Notes: generated by a model not told the origin, from the sequence alone. 64,000 nt of DNA from Marinifilum sp. D737 (GCF_026672275.1 NZ_JANQCD010000019.1:1-64000); one strand, 5' to 3'. Numbered from the stretch's first letter, positions 1 to 8,954 are shown. Program-made: numbers and translations.

Positions 1-453
1 GATGAGAAATATACGGCTATCATAGCTTTGGCAGATTCTCAGTTCGAATCAGGAGATTATACCTCAGCGAAAACATCTTATTCTGATGCCTTGGCGTTGA
101 AAGCAGGGGAACAATATCCAAAATCGCAGATTACAAAGATTGATGAGTTGTTGGCAGCACAGCAACGACAGGCTGATGAAGCAGCGAGATTGGCAGCAGA
201 GACGAAAGCTCTGGATGAGAAATATGCATCCATTATTGCTATGGCAGATTCTCAGTTCGAATCAGGAGATTATACCTCAGCGAAAACATCTTATTCTGAT
301 GCTTTGGCATTGAAAGCTGAGGAACAATATCCAAAATCGCAGATTGCAAAGATTGATGATTTGCTGGCAGCTCAGCAACGACAGGCTGATGAAGCAGCAC
401 GCCTGGCAGCAGAGACGAAAGCTCTGGATGAGAAATATGCTTCTGTAATTGCT
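1..453 (+). repeat. 213-bp in-frame tandem repeat within the TPR-like gene
   Basis: Bases 28-240 and 241-453 differ at only a few positions; a third copy from 454 has diverged. The period is 71 codons, so copy number can change without breaking the frame. Part of at least one more unit probably lies upstream of the window, because the linker that ends each unit is already present at base 1. Confidence 0.9.
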
Positions 454-1770
454 ATGGCAGACTCTCAGTTTGAAAATCAGGAATACAATTTGTCGCGTGA
501 AAGCTATAAAGATGCGCTAAATATGAAACCTTCTGAGCTGTACCCAAGGGAGCAATTAAAGAAGATTTCGGAAATGTTTGCTGAGCAAAAGAGACAAGCA
601 GAGGAAGAAGCAAAGCTTTTAGCGGAGAAACAATTGAATGAGAACAAATATCTGAAATTGATTAAGTCGGCAGATGAATATTTCGAATCAGAGAAGTGGA
701 ATTCTGCTTCAAGAGATTATCATGGAGCATTGAAGCTAAAACCAGAAGAACAATATCCACAAAGTAAAATAGATGAAATTGAAGCGATTTTAGCTGATTT
801 GGAAAGAAAAGCGAATGCAAAATCAGAACTGAAAAATCAGTATGACAAATTAATTGAAATAGCGGATAAGCAATTTACCAATGAGGAATACGATTTTGCA
901 GTACTGAAATATCAAGAGGCTTTAGAGTTAATGCCAAAAGAGTCGTATCCAAAAACTCAAATCAAGAGAATTGAAGTGATTCTGGAGCGCAGATCAATAG
1001 CGGAAAGAAAAGAGCAAGAGTTGAATTTAAGATATAGTGAAGAGTTAGAAAAGGCAGAGGATTTCTTCAAAAAAGAACAATTTAGTGTTGCCAGACATCA
1101 TTACAAAGCAGCATTGGAAATTAAGCCTAAGGAAAAATATCCGAAAGAGAAGTTAGAGGAAATCAATGAAAGGTTGCAGGCCTTAAAAAATGCAGAACAA
1201 GAAGCCATTGCAAACAATCCAACAAATTTCGATAAGAAACTTTCTATCATTAAAGAAAGAGAATACGCAGGATTGATTCAAAAGGCAGACAATGCTTTTC
1301 AAACCTCTCAATACACGGTTTCGAAAGTGATGTATGAAAGAGCTTTGAGCTTGTTTGATAGAGAATATCCGAAGAAACAACTGAAGGAAATTGACAAATT
1401 AATTCGCGAAGAGAAGAACTCTGCTTTATCGGAAGAGTACAAACAACTGATTGCAAAGGGAGACAAAGAGTTGTCTGCGAATCATTATTCGGTTGCCAAA
1501 TTTTATTACAATAAAGCAATCGCTTTGAACAAAAAGGAGAAATACCCTAAAAATCAATTGAAGAAGATTGATGAATTGTTGAAATCGAAGAAAAATCTGA
1601 AGTTGGATAAAGAGTATGAGGAAGTCATTACAAGAGCTGATTCTGCTTTTGATAAAGGAAACTTAACGGTAGCCAGATTTTATTACAAGAAAGCACTACA
1701 AATAAAATCAGGTGAAGATTATCCAAAAGAAAGGCTTAAAATGATTCAATCTAAACGAAGCAAAAAGTAA
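1..1770 (+). CDS. TPR-like tandem-repeat protein, 3' part (5' end outside window)
   Basis: The reading frame is open from base 1, so the true start lies upstream. The visible 589 residues consist of nine helical repeats of 58-77 residues, beginning near bases 28, 241, 454, 667, 859, 1051, 1282, 1456 and 1633. Each has the pattern ADxxFxxxxYxxAxxxYxxALxLKPxExYPKxQLxxI, followed by an Ala/Glu/Lys-rich linker. The core resembles a tetratricopeptide pair and the linkers look coiled-coil. The first three repeats are exactly 213 bp apart, and the first two are nearly identical at DNA level, so this part was recently amplified. No catalytic motif is visible. A scaffold or protein-interaction role is inferred from the repeat type only. 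A possible promoter for the next gene overlaps the stop codon. Confidence 0.85.
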   Translation, partial: DEKYTAIIALADSQFESGDYTSAKTSYSDALALKAGEQYPKSQITKIDELLAAQQRQADEAARLAAETKALDEKYASIIAMADSQFESGDYTSAKTSYSDALALKAEEQYPKSQIAKIDDLLAAQQRQADEAARLAAETKALDEKYASVIAMADSQFENQEYNLSRESYKDALNMKPSELYPREQLKKISEMFAEQKRQAEEEAKLLAEKQLNENKYLKLIKSADEYFESEKWNSASRDYHGALKLKPEEQYPQSKIDEIEAILADLERKANAKSELKNQYDKLIEIADKQFTNEEYDFAVLKYQEALELMPKESYPKTQIKRIEVILERRSIAERKEQELNLRYSEELEKAEDFFKKEQFSVARHHYKAALEIKPKEKYPKEKLEEINERLQALKNAEQEAIANNPTNFDKKLSIIKEREYAGLIQKADNAFQTSQYTVSKVMYERALSLFDREYPKKQLKEIDKLIREEKNSALSEEYKQLIAKGDKELSANHYSVAKFYYNKAIALNKKEKYPKNQLKKIDELLKSKKNLKLDKEYEEVITRADSAFDKGNLTVARFYYKKALQIKSGEDYPKERLKMIQSKRSKK

Positions 1771-1775
1771 TTTTG
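1768..1775 (+). promoter_or_regulatory. Possible Bacteroidota -7 element
   Basis: TAATTTTG fits the TAnnTTTG -7 consensus and overlaps the stop codon of the repeat protein, 27 nt before the SpmAB-type gene. No convincing -33 TTTG was found at the right distance. Confidence 0.3.
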
Positions 1776-1802
1776 TATTTTCATTCTATTTAAGAACACA
1801 GT

Positions 1803-3035
1803 ATGGCATTAAACTATCTCTTTATTTTCTTTTTTCTGATTGCCTTTGTTGTAGGTTTAATCAAGCTTATTTTTTGGGGAGACTTGGATGTATTCCCGGC
1901 AATGATTGATTCTACTTTTAGCATGGCCAAAACAGGCTTCGATATTTCTCTTGGATTAACGGGCGTATTGACCCTTTGGCTGGGAATCATGAAAATAGGT
2001 GAGAATGGTGGAATTGTAAGAGTATTTTCAAGGTTAATAGGGCCATTCTTTAACAAGCTGTTCCCGGAATTGCCTAAGAGTCATCCTGCACATGGTTCAA
2101 TCATGATGAATTTGGCAGCCAATATGTTGGGATTGGACAATGCGGCTACTCCTCTTGGTTTAAAGGCCATGAAGGAAATGCAGGAAGCCAATCCCGATAA
2201 GGATAAGGCTTCGAATGCTCAAATTATGTTCCTGGTTTTAAATACTTCCGGACTAACGATTATTCCGATTTCCATTATGGTATATCGTGCTCAATTGGGA
2301 GCAGCGAATCCATCGGATATATTTATACCAATATTACTGGCTACCTATTTTTCTACCATTGCAGGTTTAATTAGTGTGTCAATCGTGCAAAAAATCAAAT
2401 TGTGGGACCGAACCATATTGTCTTATTTGGGAGGATTGACTGCCATTATCATTGGAATCATAGCATATTTCTCAAGTCTGGAAAAAGAACAGATTACGAC
2501 AGTTTCAACGGTTATAAGTAATGTGTTCCTGTTTGGGATTATTATTTCATTTATTCTTTTGGCAGCTAAAAATAAGGTGAATGTATATGAAAGTTTTATT
2601 GATGGAGCCAAAGAAGGATTTAATATTGCCGTAAAAATTATACCCTATTTGATCGCTATATTGGTTGCCATTGGTGTCTTCAGAGCGTCAGGTACAATGG
2701 ATCTTTTTGTGGAAGGCATGAGAAGACTTTGCTTGTTGCTTTCGGTAGATCCGGATTTTGTTGAAGCTTTACCGACGGCCATGATGAAACCATTGAGCGG
2801 AAGTGGAGCCAGAGGAATGATGGTGGACGCTATGACCACGCATGGGGCAGACAGCTTTGTGGGACGATTGGCATCAACTTTACAGGGAGCAACTGATACT
2901 ACTTTTTATATTATTGCAGTTTATTTTGGTGCGGTTGGAATCAAGAATACCAGGTATGCGGTTACTTGTGGTTTAATTGCTGATTTTGCAGGAATTATTG
3001 CAGCCATATTAATTGCTTATTTGTTCTTTCATTAG
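1803..3035 (+). CDS. SpmA-SpmB fused membrane protein (nucleoside-recognition/gate family)
   Basis: This 410-residue multi-pass membrane protein joins an SpmA-like N-terminal half to an SpmB-like C-terminal half. The first half carries the FDISLGLTGVLTLWLGIMKI helix, the HPAHGSIMMNLAANMLGLDN region and a following TPLGLKAM. The second half runs from about residue 270 and holds IKIIPYLIAILVAIGVFRAS and a later LPTAMMKPLSGSGARGMMVD. In Bacillus these are separate spore-maturation proteins; Bacteroidota do not sporulate and usually carry them fused. The substrate is unknown. The ATG at 1803 places a hydrophobic helix at the N-terminus. It follows the repeat protein by 32 nt and could be co-transcribed or use the possible promoter at 1768. 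Confidence 0.88.
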   Translation: MALNYLFIFFFLIAFVVGLIKLIFWGDLDVFPAMIDSTFSMAKTGFDISLGLTGVLTLWLGIMKIGENGGIVRVFSRLIGPFFNKLFPELPKSHPAHGSIMMNLAANMLGLDNAATPLGLKAMKEMQEANPDKDKASNAQIMFLVLNTSGLTIIPISIMVYRAQLGAANPSDIFIPILLATYFSTIAGLISVSIVQKIKLWDRTILSYLGGLTAIIIGIIAYFSSLEKEQITTVSTVISNVFLFGIIISFILLAAKNKVNVYESFIDGAKEGFNIAVKIIPYLIAILVAIGVFRASGTMDLFVEGMRRLCLLLSVDPDFVEALPTAMMKPLSGSGARGMMVDAMTTHGADSFVGRLASTLQGATDTTFYIIAVYFGAVGIKNTRYAVTCGLIADFAGIIAAILIAYLFFH

Positions 3036-3049
3036 AAAATGATTTGACT

Positions 3050-3057
3050 TACTTTTG
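3050..3057 (+). promoter_or_regulatory. Possible Bacteroidota -7 element
   Basis: TACTTTTG matches TAnnTTTG just after the SpmAB stop codon and upstream of the long hairpin at 3069-3134. A TTTG at 3020 is 26 nt away, longer than usual, so support is weak. Confidence 0.3.
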
Positions 3058-3068
3058 TGGCTCCAATA

Positions 3069-3134
3069 CCGATTAGTTGTTAAAATACTCACTTAGATCG
3101 CTATGCTCAGAATTGAGTATTAACAGACTATCGG
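3069..3134 (+). other. Long imperfect inverted repeat (hairpin) upstream of the S4 gene
   Basis: The left arm (3069-3091) starts CCGATTAGT and ends AATACTCA. The right arm (3114-3134) starts TGAGTATTAACA and ends CTATCGG. They pair over about 20 bp with one or two bulges around a 22-nt loop. There is no T-tract after it, so it is not a simple terminator. It may be a structured 5' UTR of the S4-domain gene, a small RNA or a degenerate mobile palindrome. Confidence 0.6.
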
Positions 3135-3184
3135 CATTATCCCTATGTGTATATTAACATTTAAGAGGTATAAAATTTAAGATC

Positions 3185-3391
3185 ATGATTACATTTAAAA
3201 TAGATACAGAATACATCGAACTGATTAAGCTTTTAAAAGCAACCCGTGTGAGTGAAAGTGGGGCACAGGCTAAAATATTTGTAGAAGACGGAATTGTAAT
3301 GCGAAATGGTGAAGTTGAGACCAGAAAACGAGCTAAGATTCGTCCAGGTGATAAAATTGAGATATTCGATGAGGTGATTATCGTAGAATAA
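3185..3391 (+). CDS. Small S4-domain RNA-binding protein
   Basis: This 68-residue protein is essentially one S4 domain. An N-terminal strand is followed by ELIKLLKATRVSESGAQAK (the RNA-binding helix pair), then EDGIVMRNGEVETRKRAKI and a PGDKIEIFDEVIIVE tail. The family includes YbcJ/YaaA-like proteins, which bind rRNA or act at the ribosome. The exact role here is not determined. The ATG at 3185 is the only sensible start. It stands alone, with the 3069-3134 hairpin upstream and a strong terminator downstream. Confidence 0.85.
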   Translation: MITFKIDTEYIELIKLLKATRVSESGAQAKIFVEDGIVMRNGEVETRKRAKIRPGDKIEIFDEVIIVE

Positions 3392-3408
3392 TAATAACGA
3401 TCGATATG

Positions 3409-3449
3409 AAAAAAGCGCAAGAACCATTTAAGTTCTTGCGCTTTTTTTT
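3409..3449 (+). terminator. Bidirectional Rho-independent terminator
   Basis: AAGCGCAAGAAC, loop CATTTAA, GTTCTTGCGCTT followed by a T-run; an A-run precedes the left arm. It can therefore end both the S4 gene (plus) and the convergent SRPBCC gene (minus). Confidence 0.92.
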
Positions 3450-3518
3450 GGGTAAGTCAAAGGGTGACTAATTTGCATCAAGCTTATTAGTTACCCATTG
3501 ACTTTGTAAGTTCTATCA

Positions 3519-3902
3519 TTAATAGAATTCAAGAAAGTTCTTCACTGAATCCAGATAATATTCCTTCCAACCTTCTACAATCTCTTCATAAGCATCATCA
3601 GGAATGTTTGTATGTGTTAATTCAATACGAGTATCTTTTCCTGCCTTTTTCAAGATCATGCTAACAATTGATGGGTTTTCTGTTTCTCCAAAAAACCATT
3701 CCTGAACAATCTTATAATCTTTGACCATCTCCAAATTGCATCCTGAAATATCTCCTTCCCAAAGAGAAAAAACAGTTCCAACTTTATCGTCCATTGTGGC
3801 AGGGTATCCAGTCCATAATTCAATTTGAAAAGAATTGGTTAAAGCAGTGTAAACTTCTTCCTGACTTGCGCTAATATTAAATTGATAGGTAAATTCTTTC
3901 AT
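3519..3902 (-). CDS. SRPBCC / AHSA1-like (START-fold) protein
   Basis: This 127-residue protein has the SRPBCC layout. An N-terminal strand and helix (YQFNISASQEEVYTALTNS) lead to IELWTGYPATMD, a central sheet and a C-terminal long helix (EIVEGWKEYYLDSVKNFLEF) that would cover the ligand cavity. Members bind hydrophobic ligands or act as Aha1-like co-chaperones. No ligand can be read from the sequence. It is monocistronic and convergent with the S4 gene. A possible minus-strand -7 element (TAATTTTG, plus positions 3923-3930) lies just before the start. Confidence 0.82.
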   Translation of the reverse strand: MKEFTYQFNISASQEEVYTALTNSFQIELWTGYPATMDDKVGTVFSLWEGDISGCNLEMVKDYKIVQEWFFGETENPSIVSMILKKAGKDTRIELTHTNIPDDAYEEIVEGWKEYYLDSVKNFLEFY

Positions 3903-4128
3903 GAGATTCTGATTTGTGATTGCAAAATTAAGTCAAAATGCTAACAAATCCTTTAGTTAATTGTAATTAATTCAGAAAGGTTTAAAAACGTGGGTATTTG
4001 CTGTAAATACTGACTTGTATGATTTCAAATAAGTTACGATTTAATAAAATCGATAAGCTTATAGAAAAGTGTAATCTGGAGATTGCAAAATATTTAATCT
4101 TAAACAAGTCTAAATAAGAATAAAATTT

Positions 4129-4136
4129 TATATTTG
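4129..4136 (+). promoter_or_regulatory. Probable -7 element of the E2-E1 operon
   Basis: TATATTTG matches the TAnnTTTG consensus 46 nt before the E2 start codon, at the end of an AT-rich 280-nt intergenic region. No clear -33 TTTG is seen. Confidence 0.4.
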
Positions 4137-4182
4137 TATCGATACATTTAAATATGAGTATAAATATTAAACGATAAGTTAT

Positions 4183-5487
4183 ATGTCTAGCTTTGAAATT
4201 CTAATGCCCAAAATGGGTGAGAGTGTGCAAGAGGCTACTATCACAAAAATGTTCGTGAAACTGAACGATCAGGTTGAAGAAGATGATGTGCTTTTTGAAA
4301 TTGCAACGGACAAAGTGGATTCAGAAATTCCTTCTCCAGTAGAAGGCAAGATAGTAGAAATTCGCTTTAAAGAGGATGATTTGGTTCCTGTTGGAGAAGT
4401 TGTTGCGGTAATTGCAATGGGTGATGCCGATGATGTTGCAGATAGTCCTGAGGAAGAACAAAGTGACAGGGAAGAGGTGCTTGTTGAAGAAACTGTTGTG
4501 GCCGAAGTTGTAGATGATTTTAAATCAGAAAGTGGTCGTTTTTATTCTCCATTGGTGAAGAGTATTGCGAAAAATGAGAACATTTCCATTCAAGAATTGG
4601 ATTCCATTCAAGGAAAGGGTAAGGATGGTAGAGTACAAAAGCAAGATGTATTAAATTACCTATCTCAGAGAAATGGATCAGTTGTTGCTCCTGTTGAGAA
4701 AGCAGTACAAGAAGTACAAGCAGCAAAATCGGTAGCACAGGAAATCGAAAAGCCAAAAGTTTCCATGTCAGTTGGAGCGCAGGATCAGATTGTAGAAATG
4801 GATCGAATGAGAAGAATTATTGCGGATCATATGGTAATGTCGAAGCAAACTTCTCCTCACGTAACTGCCATGGTTGAAGCTGATGTTACCGATATGGTGA
4901 ATTGGAGAAATAAAGTAAAGGATGAATTCTTTAAAAAAGAGAAAACCAAACTTACCTTCATGCCAATTATTATTGAAGCAGTTGCCAAGGCATTAAGAGA
5001 ATTCCCGGGAATTAATGCATCGGTGGATGCTTACAATGTAATCCTTAAGAAAGATATAAATATTGGTGTTGCAGTAGCACTGCCTAGTAACAACCTAATA
5101 GTGCCGGTAATTAAAAATGCTGATCACAAGAATCTGATTGGCTTGGCAAATGATATGAACCAGTTGGCCGATGATGCAAGAAATAATAATCTAAACCCGG
5201 ATGACATTCAAGGTGGAACATTCACCATTTCGAACTTTGGATCCTTTAAGAATGTAATGGGTACACCCATTATTAACCAGCCACAGGTAGCCATACTTGC
5301 TGTTGGTACCATTGAAAAGAAGCCAGCGGTAATGGAAACTCCTGCCGGAGATGTAATTGTGCCGCGCCAAAAGATGTTCCTGTCATTATCGTACGACCAC
5401 AGAGTTGTGGATGGAGCTTTGGGAGGAGCATTCCTAAGAAAAATTGCAGACTACCTGGAAGAATTTGATATCAACAGATCTATTTAA
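4183..5487 (+). CDS. 2-oxo-acid dehydrogenase E2 (dihydrolipoyl acyltransferase)
   Basis: The 434-residue E2 has three parts. A lipoyl domain occupies residues 1-80, with the lipoylated lysine at K44 in EIATDKVDSEIPS. An acidic linker leads to the peripheral subunit-binding domain near 120-156 (SPLVKSIAKNENISIQELDS). The catalytic domain covers about 200-434, with the active-site motif DHRVVDG (H406, D410). It transfers the acyl group from E1 to CoA. The E1 gene starts 2 nt downstream, so the two form an operon. No E3 gene is in the window, and a shared dihydrolipoamide dehydrogenase must come from elsewhere. The substrate (branched-chain 2-oxo acids or pyruvate) cannot be settled from the sequence. 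Confidence 0.92.
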   Translation: MSSFEILMPKMGESVQEATITKMFVKLNDQVEEDDVLFEIATDKVDSEIPSPVEGKIVEIRFKEDDLVPVGEVVAVIAMGDADDVADSPEEEQSDREEVLVEETVVAEVVDDFKSESGRFYSPLVKSIAKNENISIQELDSIQGKGKDGRVQKQDVLNYLSQRNGSVVAPVEKAVQEVQAAKSVAQEIEKPKVSMSVGAQDQIVEMDRMRRIIADHMVMSKQTSPHVTAMVEADVTDMVNWRNKVKDEFFKKEKTKLTFMPIIIEAVAKALREFPGINASVDAYNVILKKDINIGVAVALPSNNLIVPVIKNADHKNLIGLANDMNQLADDARNNNLNPDDIQGGTFTISNFGSFKNVMGTPIINQPQVAILAVGTIEKKPAVMETPAGDVIVPRQKMFLSLSYDHRVVDGALGGAFLRKIADYLEEFDINRSI

Positions 5488-5489
5488 TT

Positions 5490-7580
5490 ATGGAAACATT
5501 AGAATTAACCTCAGTTGAGAAAGAAAAGAATAAGAAGATGACCGAGACGAAAAAATTTAGTATTAAGAACACTTCCAAAGAATTGTTGGGTCGTTGGTAT
5601 CATTTAATGACTCTTGGTAGAGCATTGGACGAAAAGGCACCTAACTATCTGAAGCAGGCGATTGGATGGTCCTACCATGCACCTTATGCAGGACATGATG
5701 GAATTCAGTTGGCCATTGGTCAGGTGTTCGACAAGGAAACAGATCATTTATTCCCTTACTATAGAGATATGCTAACCTCAATTTCAGCTGGATTAACAGC
5801 CGAAGAGGTAATCTTTAACGGAATTTCGAAAGATACCGATGTTGCAGGTGGTGGACGACACATGTCGAATCACTTTGCAAAACCAGAGTGGAACATTCAC
5901 AATGTATCATCATGTACAGGAAATCATACGCTGCATGCAGTAGGTGTTGGTCGTGCCATGAAGAAATACAAGCACGAAGGTGTGGTGTTTAGCTCGCAGG
6001 GAGAATCATCGGTATCGGAAGGATACGTTTATGAAGCCATTAATGGAGCAACCAATGAGCAATTGCCAGTTGTTTTTGTTTTTCAGGATAATGGATATGG
6101 AATTTCTGTTCCTAAGAAAGATCAAACTGCAAATCGTAAGGTAGCAGACAACTTCCGTGGAATGAAATACCTGAAAATCATTCACTGCAATGGTAAAGAT
6201 GTGTTTGATTCGATGAACGCCGTTTTGGAAGCCAAAGAATATGCATTGGCAAATTCTACTCCTGTTATTGTACAAGCCAACTGTGTGAGAATGGGTTCAC
6301 ACTCGAACTCAGATCGTCATGAGCTGTATCGCGATAACGCAGAATTGAACTACGTTCAGGAGTACGATCCGTTAGCGAAGTACCGCAGAATGTTGGTTCG
6401 CTACAAGCGATTTACCGAAGAGGAACTTCAGGCCATTGAGGCAGAGGTGAAGCAGGAAGTCAAAAAAGCACACAAAGCAGGTTTAACTGCACCGGATCCT
6501 GATCCGGCATCTATTTATGATTTTGTATTGCCTGAAGCCTACGTATCAGAAAAATATCCGGAAGGAACACATGATTTTACAGGGAATGAGAAAAAGCTGA
6601 TTGAAGGTTTGAATGAAACCCTGAAAGCAGAATTCCGTCACAATCCGGACACATACATTTGGGGACAAGATATTGCCAACAAAGACAAGGGTGGTATTTT
6701 CAACGTTTCGAAAGGAATGCAGCAGGAATTTGGTAAGGAAAGGGTATTTAATGCTCCGATTGCCGAAGACTTTATCATGGGAACAGCCAATGGGATGAGC
6801 CGTTTTAATGATAAGATCAGGGTTGTAGTTGAAGGTGCTGAGTTTGCTGATTACTTCTGGCCGGCAATGGAACAGTTTGTGGATACTACTCACGATTACT
6901 GGAGATCGAAAGGTCAGTTCTCACCAAACATTACCGTTCGTTTGGCATCCGGTGGATACATTGGAGGTGGATTGTATCATTCACAAAATATTGAAGGAGC
7001 ATTAACCACATTACCAGGGGTTCGAATTGTTTACCCATCCTATGCCGATGATGCTGCAGGATTGCTAAGAACCAGTATGCGTTCGAGAGGTATGACAGTA
7101 TTCATGGAACCAAAGGCTTTGTACAACGATCCTAAGGCAGCGACTCCGGTACCGGAAGATTTCGAAGTTCCTTTTGGTAAGGCACGCGTGAGAAGAGAAG
7201 GTTCTGATTTGACAATCGTAACTTATGGAAACACCACTCACATGTGTGTTGAGGTGGCTGACAAATTAGCGGAAGAATCTGGTAAGCAGGTGGAAGTAAT
7301 CGATCTTCGTTCTTTAATTCCTTTGGACAAAGAAACGGTATTGAAATCGGTAGCGAAAACCAATAAAGTGCTTGTTGTTCACGAAGACAAAGTGTTCTCA
7401 GGATTTGGAGCAGAAATCTCGGCCATGATTACTGAAGAGGCATTTGAAAAGTTAGATGCACCAGTAAAACGTGTAGGATCAACATTTACTCCTGTAGGAT
7501 TTAATAGAATTCTGGAAAGAGCGATTCTTCCAAACAACGATAAGATTTACGCAGCAGTAAAAGATCTGTTGGAATATTAG
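5490..7580 (+). CDS. 2-oxo-acid dehydrogenase E1, alpha and beta fused
   Basis: The 696-residue thiamine-diphosphate enzyme fuses E1-alpha (to about 350) with E1-beta. The alpha part has the cofactor motif SSQGESSVSEG followed by QDNGYGIS. The beta part has NAPIAEDFIMGTANG, VVVEGAEFADYFWPAMEQ and the C-terminal DLRSLIPLDKETVLKS plus VVHEDKVFSGFGAEI. It decarboxylates a 2-oxo acid and acylates the E2 lipoyl arm. Fused E1 of this kind in Bacteroidota is usually annotated as branched-chain 2-oxo-acid or pyruvate-type dehydrogenase. A branched-chain role is favoured by the protein type but not proven. The ATG at 5490 follows the E2 stop by 2 nt; an internal ATG at 5538 is an alternative start. 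Confidence 0.9.
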   Translation: METLELTSVEKEKNKKMTETKKFSIKNTSKELLGRWYHLMTLGRALDEKAPNYLKQAIGWSYHAPYAGHDGIQLAIGQVFDKETDHLFPYYRDMLTSISAGLTAEEVIFNGISKDTDVAGGGRHMSNHFAKPEWNIHNVSSCTGNHTLHAVGVGRAMKKYKHEGVVFSSQGESSVSEGYVYEAINGATNEQLPVVFVFQDNGYGISVPKKDQTANRKVADNFRGMKYLKIIHCNGKDVFDSMNAVLEAKEYALANSTPVIVQANCVRMGSHSNSDRHELYRDNAELNYVQEYDPLAKYRRMLVRYKRFTEEELQAIEAEVKQEVKKAHKAGLTAPDPDPASIYDFVLPEAYVSEKYPEGTHDFTGNEKKLIEGLNETLKAEFRHNPDTYIWGQDIANKDKGGIFNVSKGMQQEFGKERVFNAPIAEDFIMGTANGMSRFNDKIRVVVEGAEFADYFWPAMEQFVDTTHDYWRSKGQFSPNITVRLASGGYIGGGLYHSQNIEGALTTLPGVRIVYPSYADDAAGLLRTSMRSRGMTVFMEPKALYNDPKAATPVPEDFEVPFGKARVRREGSDLTIVTYGNTTHMCVEVADKLAEESGKQVEVIDLRSLIPLDKETVLKSVAKTNKVLVVHEDKVFSGFGAEISAMITEEAFEKLDAPVKRVGSTFTPVGFNRILERAILPNNDKIYAAVKDLLEY

Positions 7581-7729
7581 AAAGTAAAAGAGTGAAAGAG
7601 TAAAAAAGTCTTCATGTTAAACTCTATGAGTAGAAGCTATTAAATGACTTCACTCTTATTCAATATTATTAATTTACGGAGCTGTATATAGTCTTGAGGC
7701 TTGCTACTCTGTACTTGATACTTTTAAAG

Positions 7730-8239
7730 ATGAAAAAAATAGGATTATTCTATAGTTTCAATACAATAAAGACAGCGAAGAATGCAGAGAAAATTAAGAA
7801 TGCATTTGGTGATGCTGCAGATATCGACAAAGTAAATGTTGAAGAAATAAACGAGGAAATATTCTTGAGCTACGACAATATGGTATTGGGTGTTCCTACC
7901 TGGTTCGATGGGGAATTGCCAAACTATTGGGATGAGTTTATGCCAGCCATTGAAGACCTGAAACTAAAAGGCAAAACAGTTGCTTTGTTTGGTTTGGGTG
8001 ATCAGGTTGGCTATCCGGAGAATTTTGTGGATGCCATTGGAATTCTGGCCAATGCTTTGGAAGAAAGAGGAGCAAAAGTGATTGGATTGACATCAACAGA
8101 AGGCTTCACATTCGAACGATCGGCAGCTTTGCGTGATGGAAAATTCTTAGGTCTTGCACTGGATATCGAAAATCAGGCAGCTTTGAGCAACGATAGAATT
8201 AAAGATTGGGTTGAACAATTGAAAGGAGAGTTCAATTAG
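7730..8239 (+). CDS. fldA: Flavodoxin (long-chain type)
   Basis: This 169-residue FMN protein starts MKKIGLFYSFNTIKTAKNAE. The phosphate-binding loop SFNTIKT is followed by the FMN-ring loops VPTWFDGELPNYWDE and FGLGDQVGYPENFVDAIG, and by the long-chain insertion TSTEGFTFERSAALRDGKFL. It carries low-potential electrons, for example to pyruvate:ferredoxin-type or radical-SAM enzymes. The frame extends upstream to an alternative codon at 7694, but the family N-terminus begins at the ATG at 7730. It is preceded by 149 nt containing a weak inverted repeat (AAGAGTGAA at 7588, TTCACTCTT at 7649) and followed by a RAYT-type palindrome with a T-run. Confidence 0.92.
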   Translation: MKKIGLFYSFNTIKTAKNAEKIKNAFGDAADIDKVNVEEINEEIFLSYDNMVLGVPTWFDGELPNYWDEFMPAIEDLKLKGKTVALFGLGDQVGYPENFVDAIGILANALEERGAKVIGLTSTEGFTFERSAALRDGKFLGLALDIENQAALSNDRIKDWVEQLKGEFN

Positions 8240-8277
8240 GCGATAGCAGATATTAATTAATGAAATTACATTACATG

Positions 8278-8303
8278 TAGAGACGTACGGCCGTACGTCT
8301 CTA
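8278..8303 (+). repeat. REP palindrome upstream of the RAYT (GTAC variant)
   Basis: A perfect 26-nt palindrome with left arm TAGAGACGTACGG, followed by seven Ts, so it may also terminate the flavodoxin transcript. The arms differ from the downstream units (GTAC instead of GCAC), and both arms changed together, keeping the stem. Confidence 0.9.
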
Positions 8304-8651
8304 TTTTTTTTATACGATATCAAATCATTAAATTTAAATGATATATGATTCGTATCTGCACACAAAAATGAACAAGTTCCAAAACAAATATAGAATTCCA
8401 TCGGCGAGGGCCACATGGTGGGATTATTCCAGTGAAGGTTTGTATTTTATTACAATCTGTACTCAGAATCAGGAAACATTGTTTGGTGAAATTGAATCGG
8501 AACAAATGATTTTATCGCCAATAGGTAAGATTGTTGAAGAAGAGTGGTTAAAATCATTTTCAATACGCAAGGAATTGTATTGAGAAGAATATGTAATCAT
8601 GCCGAATCATATTCATGCCATATTGCAAATTAAAAATGATGGAAATGATCC

Positions 8652-8679
8652 TGTAGAGACGCACGGTAGTGCGTCTACA
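8652..8679 (+). repeat. REP palindrome inside the RAYT frame, copy 1
   Basis: TGTAGAGACGCAC, GGTA, GTGCGTCTACA. It lies within the coding frame and adds a short ETHGSAS-type peptide. The arms pair with a 2-nt offset. Confidence 0.85.
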
Positions 8680-8697
8680 TCAAACCAACAACACCCT

Positions 8698-8725
8698 GTA
8701 AAGAAGCACGGCCGTGCGTCTCTAC
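8698..8725 (+). repeat. REP palindrome inside the RAYT frame, copy 2
   Basis: GTAAAGAA, then the perfect core GCACGGCCGTGC (8706-8717), then GTCTCTAC. It is in frame and encodes KKHGRASL. Confidence 0.85.
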
Positions 8726-8954
8726 CCAATGATAATGGGGTGGCATATCGCCCACCAAAATCCATATCATCATTCGTTGCAGGTTTTAAATCGGCAACAA
8801 CCACCAAAATCAATCAATACCGACAATCAAAAATGCCGGTGTGGCAAACCCGTTTTCATGATCGTATTATTCGTGATTTTGAGGAATATCATCGTATTCA
8901 AAATTACATCATCGATAATCCAAGGAATTGGAAGAAGGATAAATTGTACATTAG

